Positions 42,316 to 50,466 of a DNA stretch of 64,000 nucleotides are shown here, piece by piece (positions within the stretch are counted from its first letter, which is position 1; the number at the start of each line of letters is the position of its first letter). The DNA is from Brevibacillus reuszeri (GTDB lineage Bacteria > Bacillota > Bacilli > Brevibacillales > Brevibacillaceae), in assembly GCF_002897295.1 (NCBI RefSeq), contig NZ_BEXF01000028.1, positions 1 through 64,000 on the forward strand, in the 5' to 3' direction. The translations under genes and the position numbers were made by a program. The notes under the pieces are model-generated. The model worked only from the letters and a program-made list of their open reading frames with translations, searched no databases and was not told where the DNA came from.

Positions 42316-43455
42316 TTATTCAGCCTGTCCAATTGGTAGTGATACGACAAAACGAGTACGTTTTTCGTTGGAATCACAATGAATCGTCCCGTTATGTTTT
42401 TCGATTATATTTTTGCAGATGGACAGTCCAATGCCTGTCCCATTTTGTTTTGTGGTAAAGAAGGGTTGAAACAAAATCTCAGCAATTTCTGGTGGAATCA
42501 TTTCTCCATTGTTCTCCACACTTAAATACAGCCATCCATCAGAAGACGTAGAGATGACGTGAATGCATTTGTCCGTTCGATTCTGTACGGCATCAATCGC
42601 ATTGTTCAACAGATTGACGACGACTTGCTTTAAGCCTTCTTCATAACCAGCAAGTGAGCAGGGGTGGATTAGTTTTTCAAAGCGTATGTTTTCTCCCAGT
42701 AAGCGTGGGGTGATCAGTACTTCGACTTCTTCCAGTAAGCTTTTCATTTCGATAGTTTTAAAAATTTCGTCTAGAATCGGTTTTTTCGAAAAACTGAGAA
42801 AGCCTGTAATTTGTCGGTGCAAATTTGCAAACTCATGCATAACAACCTGAATATAGGACTGCAGCTGCGCCTGTTCCCTGGTGGACTCCCCAATCAGCTT
42901 CAAGAAGCCCTCGATTGCACAAAGGGGATTGCGAAGCTCATGGGCCATATTTGCGGCGATTTTGCCCAGCATCGTCAATTTGTCATTATGCAAATAGGAG
43001 ATAGTCTCTTCTTTTTGGATCAACTCACGGTTCATCATTTGCTCAAAATGATAAACAGCCCAAAATACGCTTTCATCCATAGCTTTGCCGAGCTGGGATT
43101 CTAAATAATGCATGTCCTGCGAGGAAAGGGCCCATTTTTGCAGTTCAGGTTGGAGTACCCGCCAGAAAACATTTCGATACAACTGATACGTACGCAAAAT
43201 GGAGGAGAAGGGGTATTCCTGCGAACGCAGCCACTCTCCCATATCCAGTGACCAGGTTTGCATATCTTGATCCACATTTTCCACCAGATAACGGGCTAAG
43301 AGCACCGTTCGTTTCTCCGCGAAATCGCGGGGGATTGTTACAGGAATTTCCATACTTCGAATAATTTCTTGCATCCAAATTGTAGTGATATTTGGTGCGA
43401 GGTCCAATATTTTCCTAGAAACGTCCATTAGGTTTAGCGTCACAGTACCCACCAT
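42316..43455 (-). CDS. Orphan soluble histidine kinase (sporulation-kinase-like)
   Basis: A 379-residue kinase with no transmembrane segment. An all-helical N-terminal sensor (residues 1-150, resembling the RsbR_N/globin-like sensor fold) is followed by the dimerisation box MAHELRNPLCAIEGFLKL (phospho-His near 170) and a catalytic domain with NLLNNAIDAV (N box), QPFFTTKQNGTGIGLSI (F and G boxes). No response regulator is adjacent, as for the Spo0F-phosphorylating kinases of Bacilli. GGGGTGG lies seven bases before ATG 43455. A role in the phosphorelay is inference. Confidence 0.87.
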   Translation of the reverse strand: MVGTVTLNLMDVSRKILDLAPNITTIWMQEIIRSMEIPVTIPRDFAEKRTVLLARYLVENVDQDMQTWSLDMGEWLRSQEYPFSSILRTYQLYRNVFWRVLQPELQKWALSSQDMHYLESQLGKAMDESVFWAVYHFEQMMNRELIQKEETISYLHNDKLTMLGKIAANMAHELRNPLCAIEGFLKLIGESTREQAQLQSYIQVVMHEFANLHRQITGFLSFSKKPILDEIFKTIEMKSLLEEVEVLITPRLLGENIRFEKLIHPCSLAGYEEGLKQVVVNLLNNAIDAVQNRTDKCIHVISTSSDGWLYLSVENNGEMIPPEIAEILFQPFFTTKQNGTGIGLSICKNIIEKHNGTIHCDSNEKRTRFVVSLPIGQAE

Positions 43456-43528
43456 CTCTTATCCACCCCACTAAAATCGTAAAGGAAAAGGGATAGGGAA
43501 GACAAGGTATAAATTGCCCTTTTTAGCA

Positions 43529-43557
43529 ATAAAAAGTTTTTTGCTGAAACTTTTTAT
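43529..43557. repeat. Palindrome in the kinase-terC intergenic region
   Basis: ATAAAAAGTTT (43529-43539) and AAACTTTTTAT (43547-43557) form a perfect 11-bp inverted repeat with a 7-base loop between two divergent genes. An operator role is possible. Confidence 0.45.
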
Positions 43558-43668
43558 CTACAAAATCTGCCGAAAAACGCCTTATTTCGGAAAAATATTT
43601 AATCATGAGTCCGATTCTAGTCGCATAAAGTAGAATGGACAGACTTTTGGTGGACCAGGGAGGCGGAG

Positions 43669-44319
43669 ATGGAGGAGCATTTTTGGCTGGGACTGGTGCA
43701 TATTTTCATGATTGATTTGGTCCTGAGCAGCGATAACGCGATCGTAATTGGGATGGCCTGTCGGGGGCTGCCGAAGAAGGAACGAGGAAAGGCAGTATTA
43801 TATGGAACGCTGCTGGCAGTCATGCTGAGAATCCTTTTGACTTCAATGACAACCTGGATGCTAGATATTCCTCTAGTAAAAGCAGTAGGCGGGATGCTGT
43901 TGCTGTGGATTGCGTGCAAGCTGATGATGGGCGAGCAGGAGGAAATGACTGAAATCTCTCAAAACCAAACAGTAGGTCAAGCTGTGAGGACGATTTTGCT
44001 CGCTGACTTTGTGATGAGCCTGGATAATGTACTGGCTGTAGGCGGCGCTGCACATGGAGATTTGCGACTCGTCATTTTGGGATTGGTTATGAGTATTCCG
44101 CTCTTGATGTGGGGAAGTGCTTGGGTAGCTCGTCTCATGAACCGTTTCCGCAGCTTAGTGATCATCGGGGGAGGCATGCTCGCATTTACGGCAGTTGATA
44201 TGTGTCTGGAGGATCCGTACATGTGGAAATGGATCAATCCATTCATGTTGAATCATATTTGGTTGCCTGTCATTGTTGCTGGACTGGTCATGCTGTGGGG
44301 ACGCATGAAAAGAGCGTGA
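43669..44319 (+). CDS. TerC-family integral membrane protein (YjbE-like)
   Basis: A 216-residue membrane protein with about seven hydrophobic segments and the paired TerC motifs IDLVLSSDNAIVIGMA and ADFVMSLDNVLAVGGAAHGD, whose acidic residues are thought to handle metal ions. YjbE/YkoY-type proteins export manganese. GGCGGAG is directly upstream of the ATG. CATAAAGTA at 43624-43632 resembles a late sporulation -10 but lacks a clear -35. Confidence 0.88.
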   Translation: MEEHFWLGLVHIFMIDLVLSSDNAIVIGMACRGLPKKERGKAVLYGTLLAVMLRILLTSMTTWMLDIPLVKAVGGMLLLWIACKLMMGEQEEMTEISQNQTVGQAVRTILLADFVMSLDNVLAVGGAAHGDLRLVILGLVMSIPLLMWGSAWVARLMNRFRSLVIIGGGMLAFTAVDMCLEDPYMWKWINPFMLNHIWLPVIVAGLVMLWGRMKRA

Positions 44320-44390
44320 ACAGGTAATGAGGAACTACTGTTATAGGGCATACTACAAAGAAAACGAGGCAAGAAAGGAACCGGTTGCAG

Positions 44391-44978
44391 ATGAATACAA
44401 GCCTCTTGATGCTGTGGGGATTCTGGGATGAAATCTATCAACGCTGTACCCGGCTCAAGTATATTGAAAAAGGAAACAATATTTTCCGTATCGTTCCTTT
44501 GCGTTATCGTGGAGAATCATTGGTAACTGCAGATGGTCAGAGCATTCACAAGGGAGATCTGATTGTAAAGATACATATCCACAACTACTACTTTGCTACC
44601 TTGTGTAATGGAGTAAAGGATGAGCTTCGTATGGCATTATTGCTACGGCGTCATATTATGCAATCATTGCCCAAGCTGGCTGCCTATTTGGAAGGGATGA
44701 ATAATCGGGAAGAAATTAAAGGGATTGTCGGGACAACCATGCTGCATAAAGGGGTTCAGCCCTTGGGTTTTTCCATCTCTGATGTACCGATGAACACCTT
44801 GTTCCGTTTCAAGCGGTGGTATTTGCACTTATTGATTCGTCTCATTCATCCAGATGGCAAGCGCAGGGTGCAGACACGGAGGCAGGAGATACCGTTAAAA
44901 CGGGTGTACATGTCAAAAGAGCACTTATTAAGCCGTTATGGTTCTAATAGCAATGAGCCTACAGGAGAATTGTTCTAA
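44391..44978 (+). CDS. YkoP-like protein
   Basis: A 195-residue soluble protein (LLMLWGFWDEIYQRCTRLKY at the N-terminus, NIFRIVPLRYRGE, GDLIVKIHIHNYYFATLC). It matches the general form of the YkoP domain protein that accompanies the YkoN glycosyltransferase in B. subtilis; the biochemical function is unknown. TTG 44385 is an alternative start with closer ribosome-site spacing. The stop overlaps the ATG of the glycosyltransferase gene (TAATG), so the two act together. Confidence 0.65.
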   Translation: MNTSLLMLWGFWDEIYQRCTRLKYIEKGNNIFRIVPLRYRGESLVTADGQSIHKGDLIVKIHIHNYYFATLCNGVKDELRMALLLRRHIMQSLPKLAAYLEGMNNREEIKGIVGTTMLHKGVQPLGFSISDVPMNTLFRFKRWYLHLLIRLIHPDGKRRVQTRRQEIPLKRVYMSKEHLLSRYGSNSNEPTGELF

Positions 44979-46099
44979 TGGCAAAACGATTCCTGTTAGT
45001 TACCGAAGAATGGGCAGGCAGTGGCCACCGAATGGCCGCGGAGGCACTACATGAAGTGCTGGACTCACATGAAGGCATAGAACGATCGAGAATAGTAGGG
45101 GGATTAACCACGGCCAGTCCCGCTTTACGGGAGCTGTCCCGTTTTTTTTATCTAAGCATGCTCCGCTATGGCAGGCCCATGTGGCAACGAATATACGAGC
45201 AAGACCGTCTCTTTGGGACGATACTGAAAATGCCGCTTGGCTGGTGGCTTTCCAGGCGCCTGGAGAACACCCTAATAGACATAGAAAACCCGGATGTCGT
45301 AATTGCCACACATGCCTACTGCTTATCGGCACTAGCTCAATCCAAGCAAAGGATGGATAAGCCATTCCATTTGGTCAGCATACCTACTGACTATCATTTA
45401 AACCGGTTTTGGGTGCATCCAGAAATCGACACGTATATAGTCGCTCATCAACAGATTGCGGATCGGCTTATTCGCTCGTACCAGGTACACGCCAGCAAAA
45501 TACAAGTTCTCGGTATTCCCATACGCTCAGCGTTTACTACGGCTGCAAAAGTAGAAAAGAGCATTTGGAAAAAACAGCTTGGTCTAGAAGAGCAATTTAC
45601 CGTTCTCGTATGCGGTGGGGAAGGTGGTTATGGGAGAATAGCTGAGGTCATGAAGGCACTTGCCAAAGAGATGGAGCCCCTCCAATTGATCGTGATTACC
45701 GGAAAAAACGAGAAGCTGTATGAAGAATTGCAAGGATTGACTGGCAAGTATCCTTCTACCCACCGTATCTTACTGAGGAAATTCGAAGCACAAATGTGGC
45801 AATGGATCGGAGCAGCGGATGTATACATAACCAAGCCAGGTGGAATTAGCTGTGCAGAAGCAATGGCACTGCGGACACCGTTGCTTCTTTATCAGCCCTT
45901 GCCGGGACAGGAGAGGGAAAACTCTTCCTTTTTGCTTGATCAAAAGGCTGCGGTTCTTGCTAATGACACGGAGGATATCAGGACATGGATCAGACATTGG
46001 CGAAATCAGAAGCAACGCGACAAGATCATTGAGCAGATGGAGCAGGTGCGGCGTCCAGAAGCAGCTCGGGAAATAGCAGAGTACTTACTTCATATGTAA
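44978..46099 (+). CDS. MGDG-synthase-family glycosyltransferase (YkoN/UgtP-like)
   Basis: A 373-residue GT28-type transferase: N-terminal EEWAGSGHRMAAEALHEVL (MGDG synthase fold), a middle HLVSIPTDYHLNRFW segment and a C-terminal UDP-sugar domain with VCGGEGGYGRIAEV and ITKPGGISCAEAMALRTPLLLYQPLPGQE. Such enzymes add sugars to diacylglycerol or a related lipid at the membrane face. It is coupled to the YkoP-like gene. The acceptor is unknown. Confidence 0.85.
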   Translation: MAKRFLLVTEEWAGSGHRMAAEALHEVLDSHEGIERSRIVGGLTTASPALRELSRFFYLSMLRYGRPMWQRIYEQDRLFGTILKMPLGWWLSRRLENTLIDIENPDVVIATHAYCLSALAQSKQRMDKPFHLVSIPTDYHLNRFWVHPEIDTYIVAHQQIADRLIRSYQVHASKIQVLGIPIRSAFTTAAKVEKSIWKKQLGLEEQFTVLVCGGEGGYGRIAEVMKALAKEMEPLQLIVITGKNEKLYEELQGLTGKYPSTHRILLRKFEAQMWQWIGAADVYITKPGGISCAEAMALRTPLLLYQPLPGQERENSSFLLDQKAAVLANDTEDIRTWIRHWRNQKQRDKIIEQMEQVRRPEAAREIAEYLLHM

Positions 46100-46134
46100 T
46101 ACGTAAATTTGGAAATGAGAAAAAGAAAAAAGTA

Positions 46135-46165
46135 CGAATGAACAATCCAAGCTTCACACATATTA
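46135..46165 (+). promoter_or_regulatory. SigG-type promoter of the SASP gene
   Basis: CGAATG (46135-46140), an 18-base spacer and CATATTA (46159-46165) fit the SigG pattern (TGAATA, CATNNTA) ahead of a forespore SASP gene. Confidence 0.6.
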
Positions 46166-46194
46166 AACTTACCAACGACGAGGAGGTGATAGAG

Positions 46195-46401
46195 ATGGCT
46201 AACAACAACAACGGTTCCAGCAACAACCTTTTGGTACCTCAAGCTAACCAAGCGCTGGACCAACTGAAATACGAAATCGCTTCTGAATTCGGCGTTCAGC
46301 TTGGCCCTGACACTACTTCCCGTCAAAACGGTTCTGTTGGAGGAGAGATCACAAAACGTCTTGTCTCCTTCGCTGAACAACAATTGGCTGGACGTGGCTA
46401 A
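46195..46401 (+). CDS. Alpha/beta-type small acid-soluble spore protein
   Basis: A 68-residue SASP: Asn-rich N-terminus, LVPQANQALDQLKYEIASEF with the GPR protease site region, and GGEITKRLVSFAEQQLAG. It coats forespore DNA and protects it from UV and heat. AGGAGGTGATAGAG sits before ATG 46195; a longer frame back to 46138 overlaps the promoter and is not used. A terminator follows. Confidence 0.96.
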   Translation: MANNNNGSSNNLLVPQANQALDQLKYEIASEFGVQLGPDTTSRQNGSVGGEITKRLVSFAEQQLAGRG

Positions 46402-46418
46402 TTGAATACGCTGGATGA

Positions 46419-46447
46419 GGAAAGGCACCTGCGGGTGTCTTTCCTTT
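46419..46447 (+). terminator. Rho-independent terminator after the SASP gene
   Basis: GGAAAGGCACC (46419-46429) / GGTGTCTTTCC (46433-46443), then T4. Confidence 0.88.
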
Positions 46448-46499
46448 TGTTCATGAATGAATATGGTAAAATTTTACAAGAAAACTTTGTAAACAAACA

Positions 46500-46530
46500 A
46501 GAATAAATTACGGTCAACGGTACGAATCTA
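46500..46530 (+). promoter_or_regulatory. Possible SigG-type promoter of the spoVA2-like operon
   Basis: AGAATA (46500-46505) is followed after about 17-18 bases by GAATCTA, a partial match to the SigG -10. The position suits forespore expression of the operon; the -10 match is weak. Confidence 0.35.
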
Positions 46531-46553
46531 TATGTGTCAGGAGGTGAAGGGAC

Positions 46554-46760
46554 ATGACCGTATCAGCACAAGTGAAGCAAGCTCTTGCCAGCTTGAAAGG
46601 TGCACAAGCTGACCTGGAGACATTTGCGCTTAGCACGCAAAACCAGCAAGCGAAGCAACTGTACACACAAGCGGCGGAACAAACCCAGACGATTGTAAAC
46701 AACCTGCAACAACGGGTAACAGAGCTGGAAAACGAAGAGCCGCAGTACAAAGGATTCTAG
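46554..46760 (+). CDS. DUF1657 protein
   Basis: A 68-residue all-helical protein (VKQALASLKGAQADLETFAL, then QAAEQTQTIVNNLQQRV), a family found in and near spoVA2-type operons of spore formers. A homologous segment forms the C-terminal tail of the next protein. GAGGTGAAGGGAC precedes the ATG. The function is unknown; such genes belong to operons that raise spore heat resistance and slow germination. Confidence 0.87.
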   Translation: MTVSAQVKQALASLKGAQADLETFALSTQNQQAKQLYTQAAEQTQTIVNNLQQRVTELENEEPQYKGF

Positions 46761-46829
46761 GGAATGGCAAAAGGGGGAGAGGGTCTCCCCTCTCTTCTCG
46801 CTTTTCCTCATGGCTGATGGAGGTGGATT

Positions 46830-47690
46830 ATGCCTGACTGGCTGAACATAGCACTACGAACAATTGGCGCTTTGGTGTATTTATTTATCCTCACGAAAAT
46901 CATTGGAAAAAGACAGATCAAGCAACTTACATACATCGAGTATATCGTCGGTATCACGATTGGTTCCATTGCTGCTTTCATGGCAACGGAAATGGACGGC
47001 CCAGCTTATCACAGCTTGATCGCGATGGGTATTTTTGCACTCTTTCCGGTTGTAATGGAATGGCTTTCTCTCAAAAGCAAAAAACTTCGTGATTTTTTCG
47101 AAGGCAAATCAACGGTCCTCATCAAGGAAGGAAAAATTTTAGAAGACAACCTGAAAAAGGAACGTTTGACGGCGGAATATTTAATGGAGCAGCTGCGAAT
47201 CAAAAACGTGTATAAAATAGCCGACGTAGAATTTGCCCTCATGGAAACAAGCGGTGAAATCAGTGTCCTGCTCAAGTCACAGAATCAGCCCATTACTCCC
47301 AAGCTTATGGAATGGTCCGTAGCCCCCGTGGAAGAGGGACAAGTAATCATCATGGATGGCGTCATTATGGACGAGCCGTTGGCGACAGCAGGTCTTAATC
47401 GCAGGTGGGTGAGAACCGAGCTGCAAAAAGCAGGAGTGGCTCTTGAAAATGTTTTTCTTGCTCAGGTAGACAAAGGTGGAGAGCTGTACCTGGATCTGTA
47501 TGACGACAAAATTAAGGTGCCACAGGCGCAAGCGATGAAGCAAACCTTTGCCACTTTGAAAAAATGTCAGGCGGATCTGGAGCTGTTCGCTTTGGATACA
47601 AAAAATGAACGAATGAAGCTGTGTTACCAACGAGATTCGGAAGAGCTGCAAGACGTAATCGATCAAGTAAAGCCGTTTCTGATACGGTAA
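46830..47690 (+). CDS. DUF421 membrane protein (YetF-like) with C-terminal DUF1657-like domain
   Basis: A 286-residue protein. Residues 1-75 form three membrane helices, then two DUF421 alpha/beta repeats (KNVYKIADVEFALMETSGEISV; RWVRTELQKAGVALENVFLAQVD). The last 50 residues (MKQTFATLKKCQADLELFAL...) align with the neighbouring DUF1657 protein and are unusual for DUF421 proteins. DUF421 proteins of the YetF kind are membrane parts linked to spoVA2 operons. The start ATG has TGGAGGTGG upstream. spoVAC follows 18 bases later. Confidence 0.87.
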   Translation: MPDWLNIALRTIGALVYLFILTKIIGKRQIKQLTYIEYIVGITIGSIAAFMATEMDGPAYHSLIAMGIFALFPVVMEWLSLKSKKLRDFFEGKSTVLIKEGKILEDNLKKERLTAEYLMEQLRIKNVYKIADVEFALMETSGEISVLLKSQNQPITPKLMEWSVAPVEEGQVIIMDGVIMDEPLATAGLNRRWVRTELQKAGVALENVFLAQVDKGGELYLDLYDDKIKVPQAQAMKQTFATLKKCQADLELFALDTKNERMKLCYQRDSEELQDVIDQVKPFLIR

Positions 47691-47708
47691 CCAAGGAGTG
47701 AAGAGAAG

Positions 47709-48182
47709 TTGGCCGACCAGAAAAAGAAAAAATTGACACCCGTGCAGCAGGAATACCAGCAGCTAGCAAAAGGACATGAACCGCCTAGACCGCTTCTGCG
47801 CAATTTCATTCGTGCGTTTTTAGTAGGGGGTGTCATTTGTTTCATCGGGCAAGGGATACAGGAGCTGTTCATCCAATACTTTGACTTCACGGAGAAGACA
47901 GCAGGCAATCCGACAGTAGCCGTATTAATTCTCATCTCCGCTCTTTTAACCGGATTCGGGTTGTATGATCGTATTGCACAATGGGCGGGCGCAGGAACAA
48001 GTGTCCCAGTAACCGGATTTGCAAACTCGATTGCCTCAGCCGCCATTGAGCACCGGAGTGAGGGATATGTTCTCGGGGTTGGCGGGAACATGTTCAAATT
48101 AGCGGGCTCAGTTATCGTTTTCGGGGTCGCGGCAGCATTCGTCATCGGGTTGATAAAAACGTTGTTCCTGATGGGAGGATAA
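47709..48182 (+). CDS. spoVAC: Stage V sporulation protein AC
   Basis: A 157-residue membrane protein with the SpoVAC stretches FIRAFLVGGVICFIGQGIQ and GAGTSVPVTGFANSIASAAIEH and about four helices. SpoVAC forms a mechanosensitive channel in the spore inner membrane for dipicolinic acid movement. The start is TTG with AAGGAGTGAAG upstream. It heads the compact spoVAC-spoVAD-spoVAE run. Confidence 0.95.
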   Translation: MADQKKKKLTPVQQEYQQLAKGHEPPRPLLRNFIRAFLVGGVICFIGQGIQELFIQYFDFTEKTAGNPTVAVLILISALLTGFGLYDRIAQWAGAGTSVPVTGFANSIASAAIEHRSEGYVLGVGGNMFKLAGSVIVFGVAAAFVIGLIKTLFLMGG

Positions 48183-48185
48183 GCG

Positions 48186-49190
48186 ATGCGCCAGGGTCAT
48201 CAGTCTTGGGTCTTTGCCACAAGGCCAGTCATAGTCGGTAGGGCGGCGATTGGTGGGCCGTTCGAGGCCAAGGGACCGTTGGCAGAGGATTTTGATACAC
48301 TGCATGGGGATTTGATGCTCGGCCAAGACAGCTGGGAGAAGGCAGAAAGAGTGCTAATGGAGGAAGCGTGCACCAAGGCAATCGAGAAGGCTGGCGTACA
48401 AAAAGAAAAGATCGACTTCCTTTTAGCCGGCGATTTGATGAACCAGATTATTTCAGCCAGCTTTTCGGCGCGTACGCTCTCCATTCCTTTTCTAGGTCTG
48501 TTCGGTGCTTGCTCTACTGCGATGGAAGGGTTGGCGTTGGCAGCGCTTATGGTAGACAGCAAAGCGGCCGATTACGTAGTCGCAGCAACTGGAAGTCATA
48601 ATGGAGCTGCAGAGAAGCAGTATCGGTATCCAACCGAGTACGGCTCACAGAAGCCGCCAACGGCACAATGGACAGTGACGGGGGCAGGTGCAGCCGTCGT
48701 AGCTAATCAGGGAACAGGGCTGCGTATTCAATCAGCTACCATCGGTCATGTGGTGGACATGGGAATGACAGATCCATTTAACATGGGAGCTGCGATGGCA
48801 CCGGCTGCCCTTTCGACCATTGAAACGCATTTCCGGGACTTAGGACTCGCTCACGATCATTATGACTTGGTAGTTACCGGGGACCTCGGAAGAACGGGAC
48901 ATTCCATTTTGTCTGAGCTGCTTCCCAAGCATAATGTGCATGTTCCACTCGAGAGGTATAACGATTGCGGCAAGCTCATTTATGGTGAAAATCCCAATGT
49001 TTGGTCAGGCGGTAGCGGCTGTGGCTGCGTTGCAACGGTCACCTATGGCCACTTATTGAACCGTTTGCAGGCTGGCGAGTGGAAACGGATCTTGGTGGTA
49101 GCGACAGGTGCATTGTTATCACCTATCTCTTATCAGCAAGGAGAGAGTATTCCTTGCATTGCTCATGCCGTAGCCATTGAAGCAGAGTAG
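48186..49190 (+). CDS. spoVAD: Stage V sporulation protein AD
   Basis: A 334-residue thiolase-fold protein: FATRPVIVGRAAIGGPFEAKG at the N-terminus, the Cys in GLFGACSTAMEGLALA and YGENPNVWSGGSGCGC near the end. SpoVAD binds Ca-dipicolinic acid at the inner membrane during spore formation. It starts three bases after the spoVAC stop, with GGGAGGATAAGCG as ribosome site. Confidence 0.96.
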   Translation: MRQGHQSWVFATRPVIVGRAAIGGPFEAKGPLAEDFDTLHGDLMLGQDSWEKAERVLMEEACTKAIEKAGVQKEKIDFLLAGDLMNQIISASFSARTLSIPFLGLFGACSTAMEGLALAALMVDSKAADYVVAATGSHNGAAEKQYRYPTEYGSQKPPTAQWTVTGAGAAVVANQGTGLRIQSATIGHVVDMGMTDPFNMGAAMAPAALSTIETHFRDLGLAHDHYDLVVTGDLGRTGHSILSELLPKHNVHVPLERYNDCGKLIYGENPNVWSGGSGCGCVATVTYGHLLNRLQAGEWKRILVVATGALLSPISYQQGESIPCIAHAVAIEAE

Positions 49191-49205
49191 CTTGGAGGTG
49201 ACATC

Positions 49206-49556
49206 ATGACGTTTTTATGGGCGTTTTTAGTCGGAGGAATTATTTGTCTGATTGGGCAATTTCTCATGGATGTAGTAAAGCTGACACCTGCGCATACCAT
49301 GTCGTCACTTGTTGTCGCCGGAGCTGTTCTGGATGGCATTGGGGTGTATGAGCCGTTGATCGATTTTGCCGGGGCTGGAGCGACTGTTCCCATTACCAGC
49401 TTTGGAAACGCACTCGTGCATGGAGCCATGGCCGAAGCCGAGCAGAATGGAGTTATTGGTATTGTTACCGGGATTTTTGAGGTGACAAGTGCAGGGATTT
49501 CTGCTGCCATCGTGTTTGGTTTCATCATGGCGCTCATTTTCAAGCCAAAAGGATAA
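49206..49556 (+). CDS. spoVAE: Stage V sporulation protein AE (AEb type)
   Basis: A 116-residue membrane protein (FLWAFLVGGIICLIGQFLMD, then GAGATVPITSFGNALVHGAM), paralogous in sequence to SpoVAC and corresponding to SpoVAEb. It completes the minimal dipicolinic acid channel with SpoVAC and SpoVAD. TTGGAGGTGACATC precedes the ATG. Confidence 0.94.
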   Translation: MTFLWAFLVGGIICLIGQFLMDVVKLTPAHTMSSLVVAGAVLDGIGVYEPLIDFAGAGATVPITSFGNALVHGAMAEAEQNGVIGIVTGIFEVTSAGISAAIVFGFIMALIFKPKG

Positions 49557-49658
49557 TCCAGGATTGAGTATCGCTATTTCTTGCCTGTACTACCAATAAC
49601 ATTGAATTGAACCTGCTTTCACCAACTTGTAGAATGGGTGCTTGAGGAGGGGATGTTC

Positions 49659-50306
49659 ATGTGGTTCCATAAAAAAACGCTGACGACCCTACTGATGGCC
49701 ATTTTGACCATAGCATTTGTACTGCCGACGAATTCACTCGCAGCTCCTTTACTGCAAAGGGGAAGCGAGAATGGCGATGTATGGGATCTACAATATCGGT
49801 TGCAAATCCTAGGATTCTATCAAGACAGCTTGGATGGCAGCTATGGAGGAAACACTTATCAGGCCGTCAGAAAGTTTCAGAAAGCATATGGATTGACTGT
49901 TGATGGGATAGCAGGGAATCAGACGTGGAGCAAGCTAAAGAAAGTTTCTGTGAATCGTTCGGAAATGCAAATGCTCGCGCAGCTCGTATACTCAGAAGCG
50001 CGTGGAGAGGCATTTGAGGGACAGGTAGCGGTTGCGGCAGTTGCAATGAATCGCGTGCAATCGGAAACTTTTCCGAACACACTGAGTGGCGTGATTTTTG
50101 AACCGTACGCGTTTACCGCTATTGATGATGGGCAATTCTGGTTGACTCCTAACAAATCAGCTTACAAGGCAGCATGGGAAGCTGTACGCGGATGGGACCC
50201 AACCAATGGTGCTCTCTACTACTTCAACCCGGATACCGCAACTTCTAGCTGGATCTGGTCACGCCCGCAAATCAAGCGTATCGGTAAGCATATCTTCGCT
50301 CGATAA
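49659..50306 (+). CDS. sleB: SleB/CwlJ-type spore cortex-lytic enzyme
   Basis: A 215-residue exported hydrolase: signal peptide (KKTLTTLLMAILTIAFVLPTNSLAA), a peptidoglycan-binding domain (GDVWDLQYRLQILGFYQDSLDG...VRKFQKAYGLTVDGIAG, residues about 35-90) and a SleB lytic transglycosylase domain with the catalytic Glu in LVYSEARGE and AAVAMNRV. It cleaves muramic-delta-lactam-containing cortex in germination. It is shorter than B. subtilis SleB because the linker is reduced. GAGGAGGGG is six bases before ATG 49659. It follows the spoVA operon closely. Confidence 0.88.
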   Translation: MWFHKKTLTTLLMAILTIAFVLPTNSLAAPLLQRGSENGDVWDLQYRLQILGFYQDSLDGSYGGNTYQAVRKFQKAYGLTVDGIAGNQTWSKLKKVSVNRSEMQMLAQLVYSEARGEAFEGQVAVAAVAMNRVQSETFPNTLSGVIFEPYAFTAIDDGQFWLTPNKSAYKAAWEAVRGWDPTNGALYYFNPDTATSSWIWSRPQIKRIGKHIFAR

Positions 50307-50325
50307 CAGAAAATGAAAATCGACT

Positions 50326-50365
50326 CCCTTGAATCTGGCTTAACGCTGTGGTTCAGGGGTTTTTT
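50326..50365 (+). terminator. Rho-independent terminator after sleB
   Basis: CCCTTGAATC (50326-50335) pairs with GTTCAGGGG (50351-50359), then T6. Confidence 0.82.
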
Positions 50366-50466
50366 ATTTGATCAACCAAGCATTGGGAAGAATTGTGCAT
50401 TGTTTTCTGAAAGTGGTTCGGTAAAATGGAAAAAAGGTTACAAACCGATGACAACGGAGGTTGATG

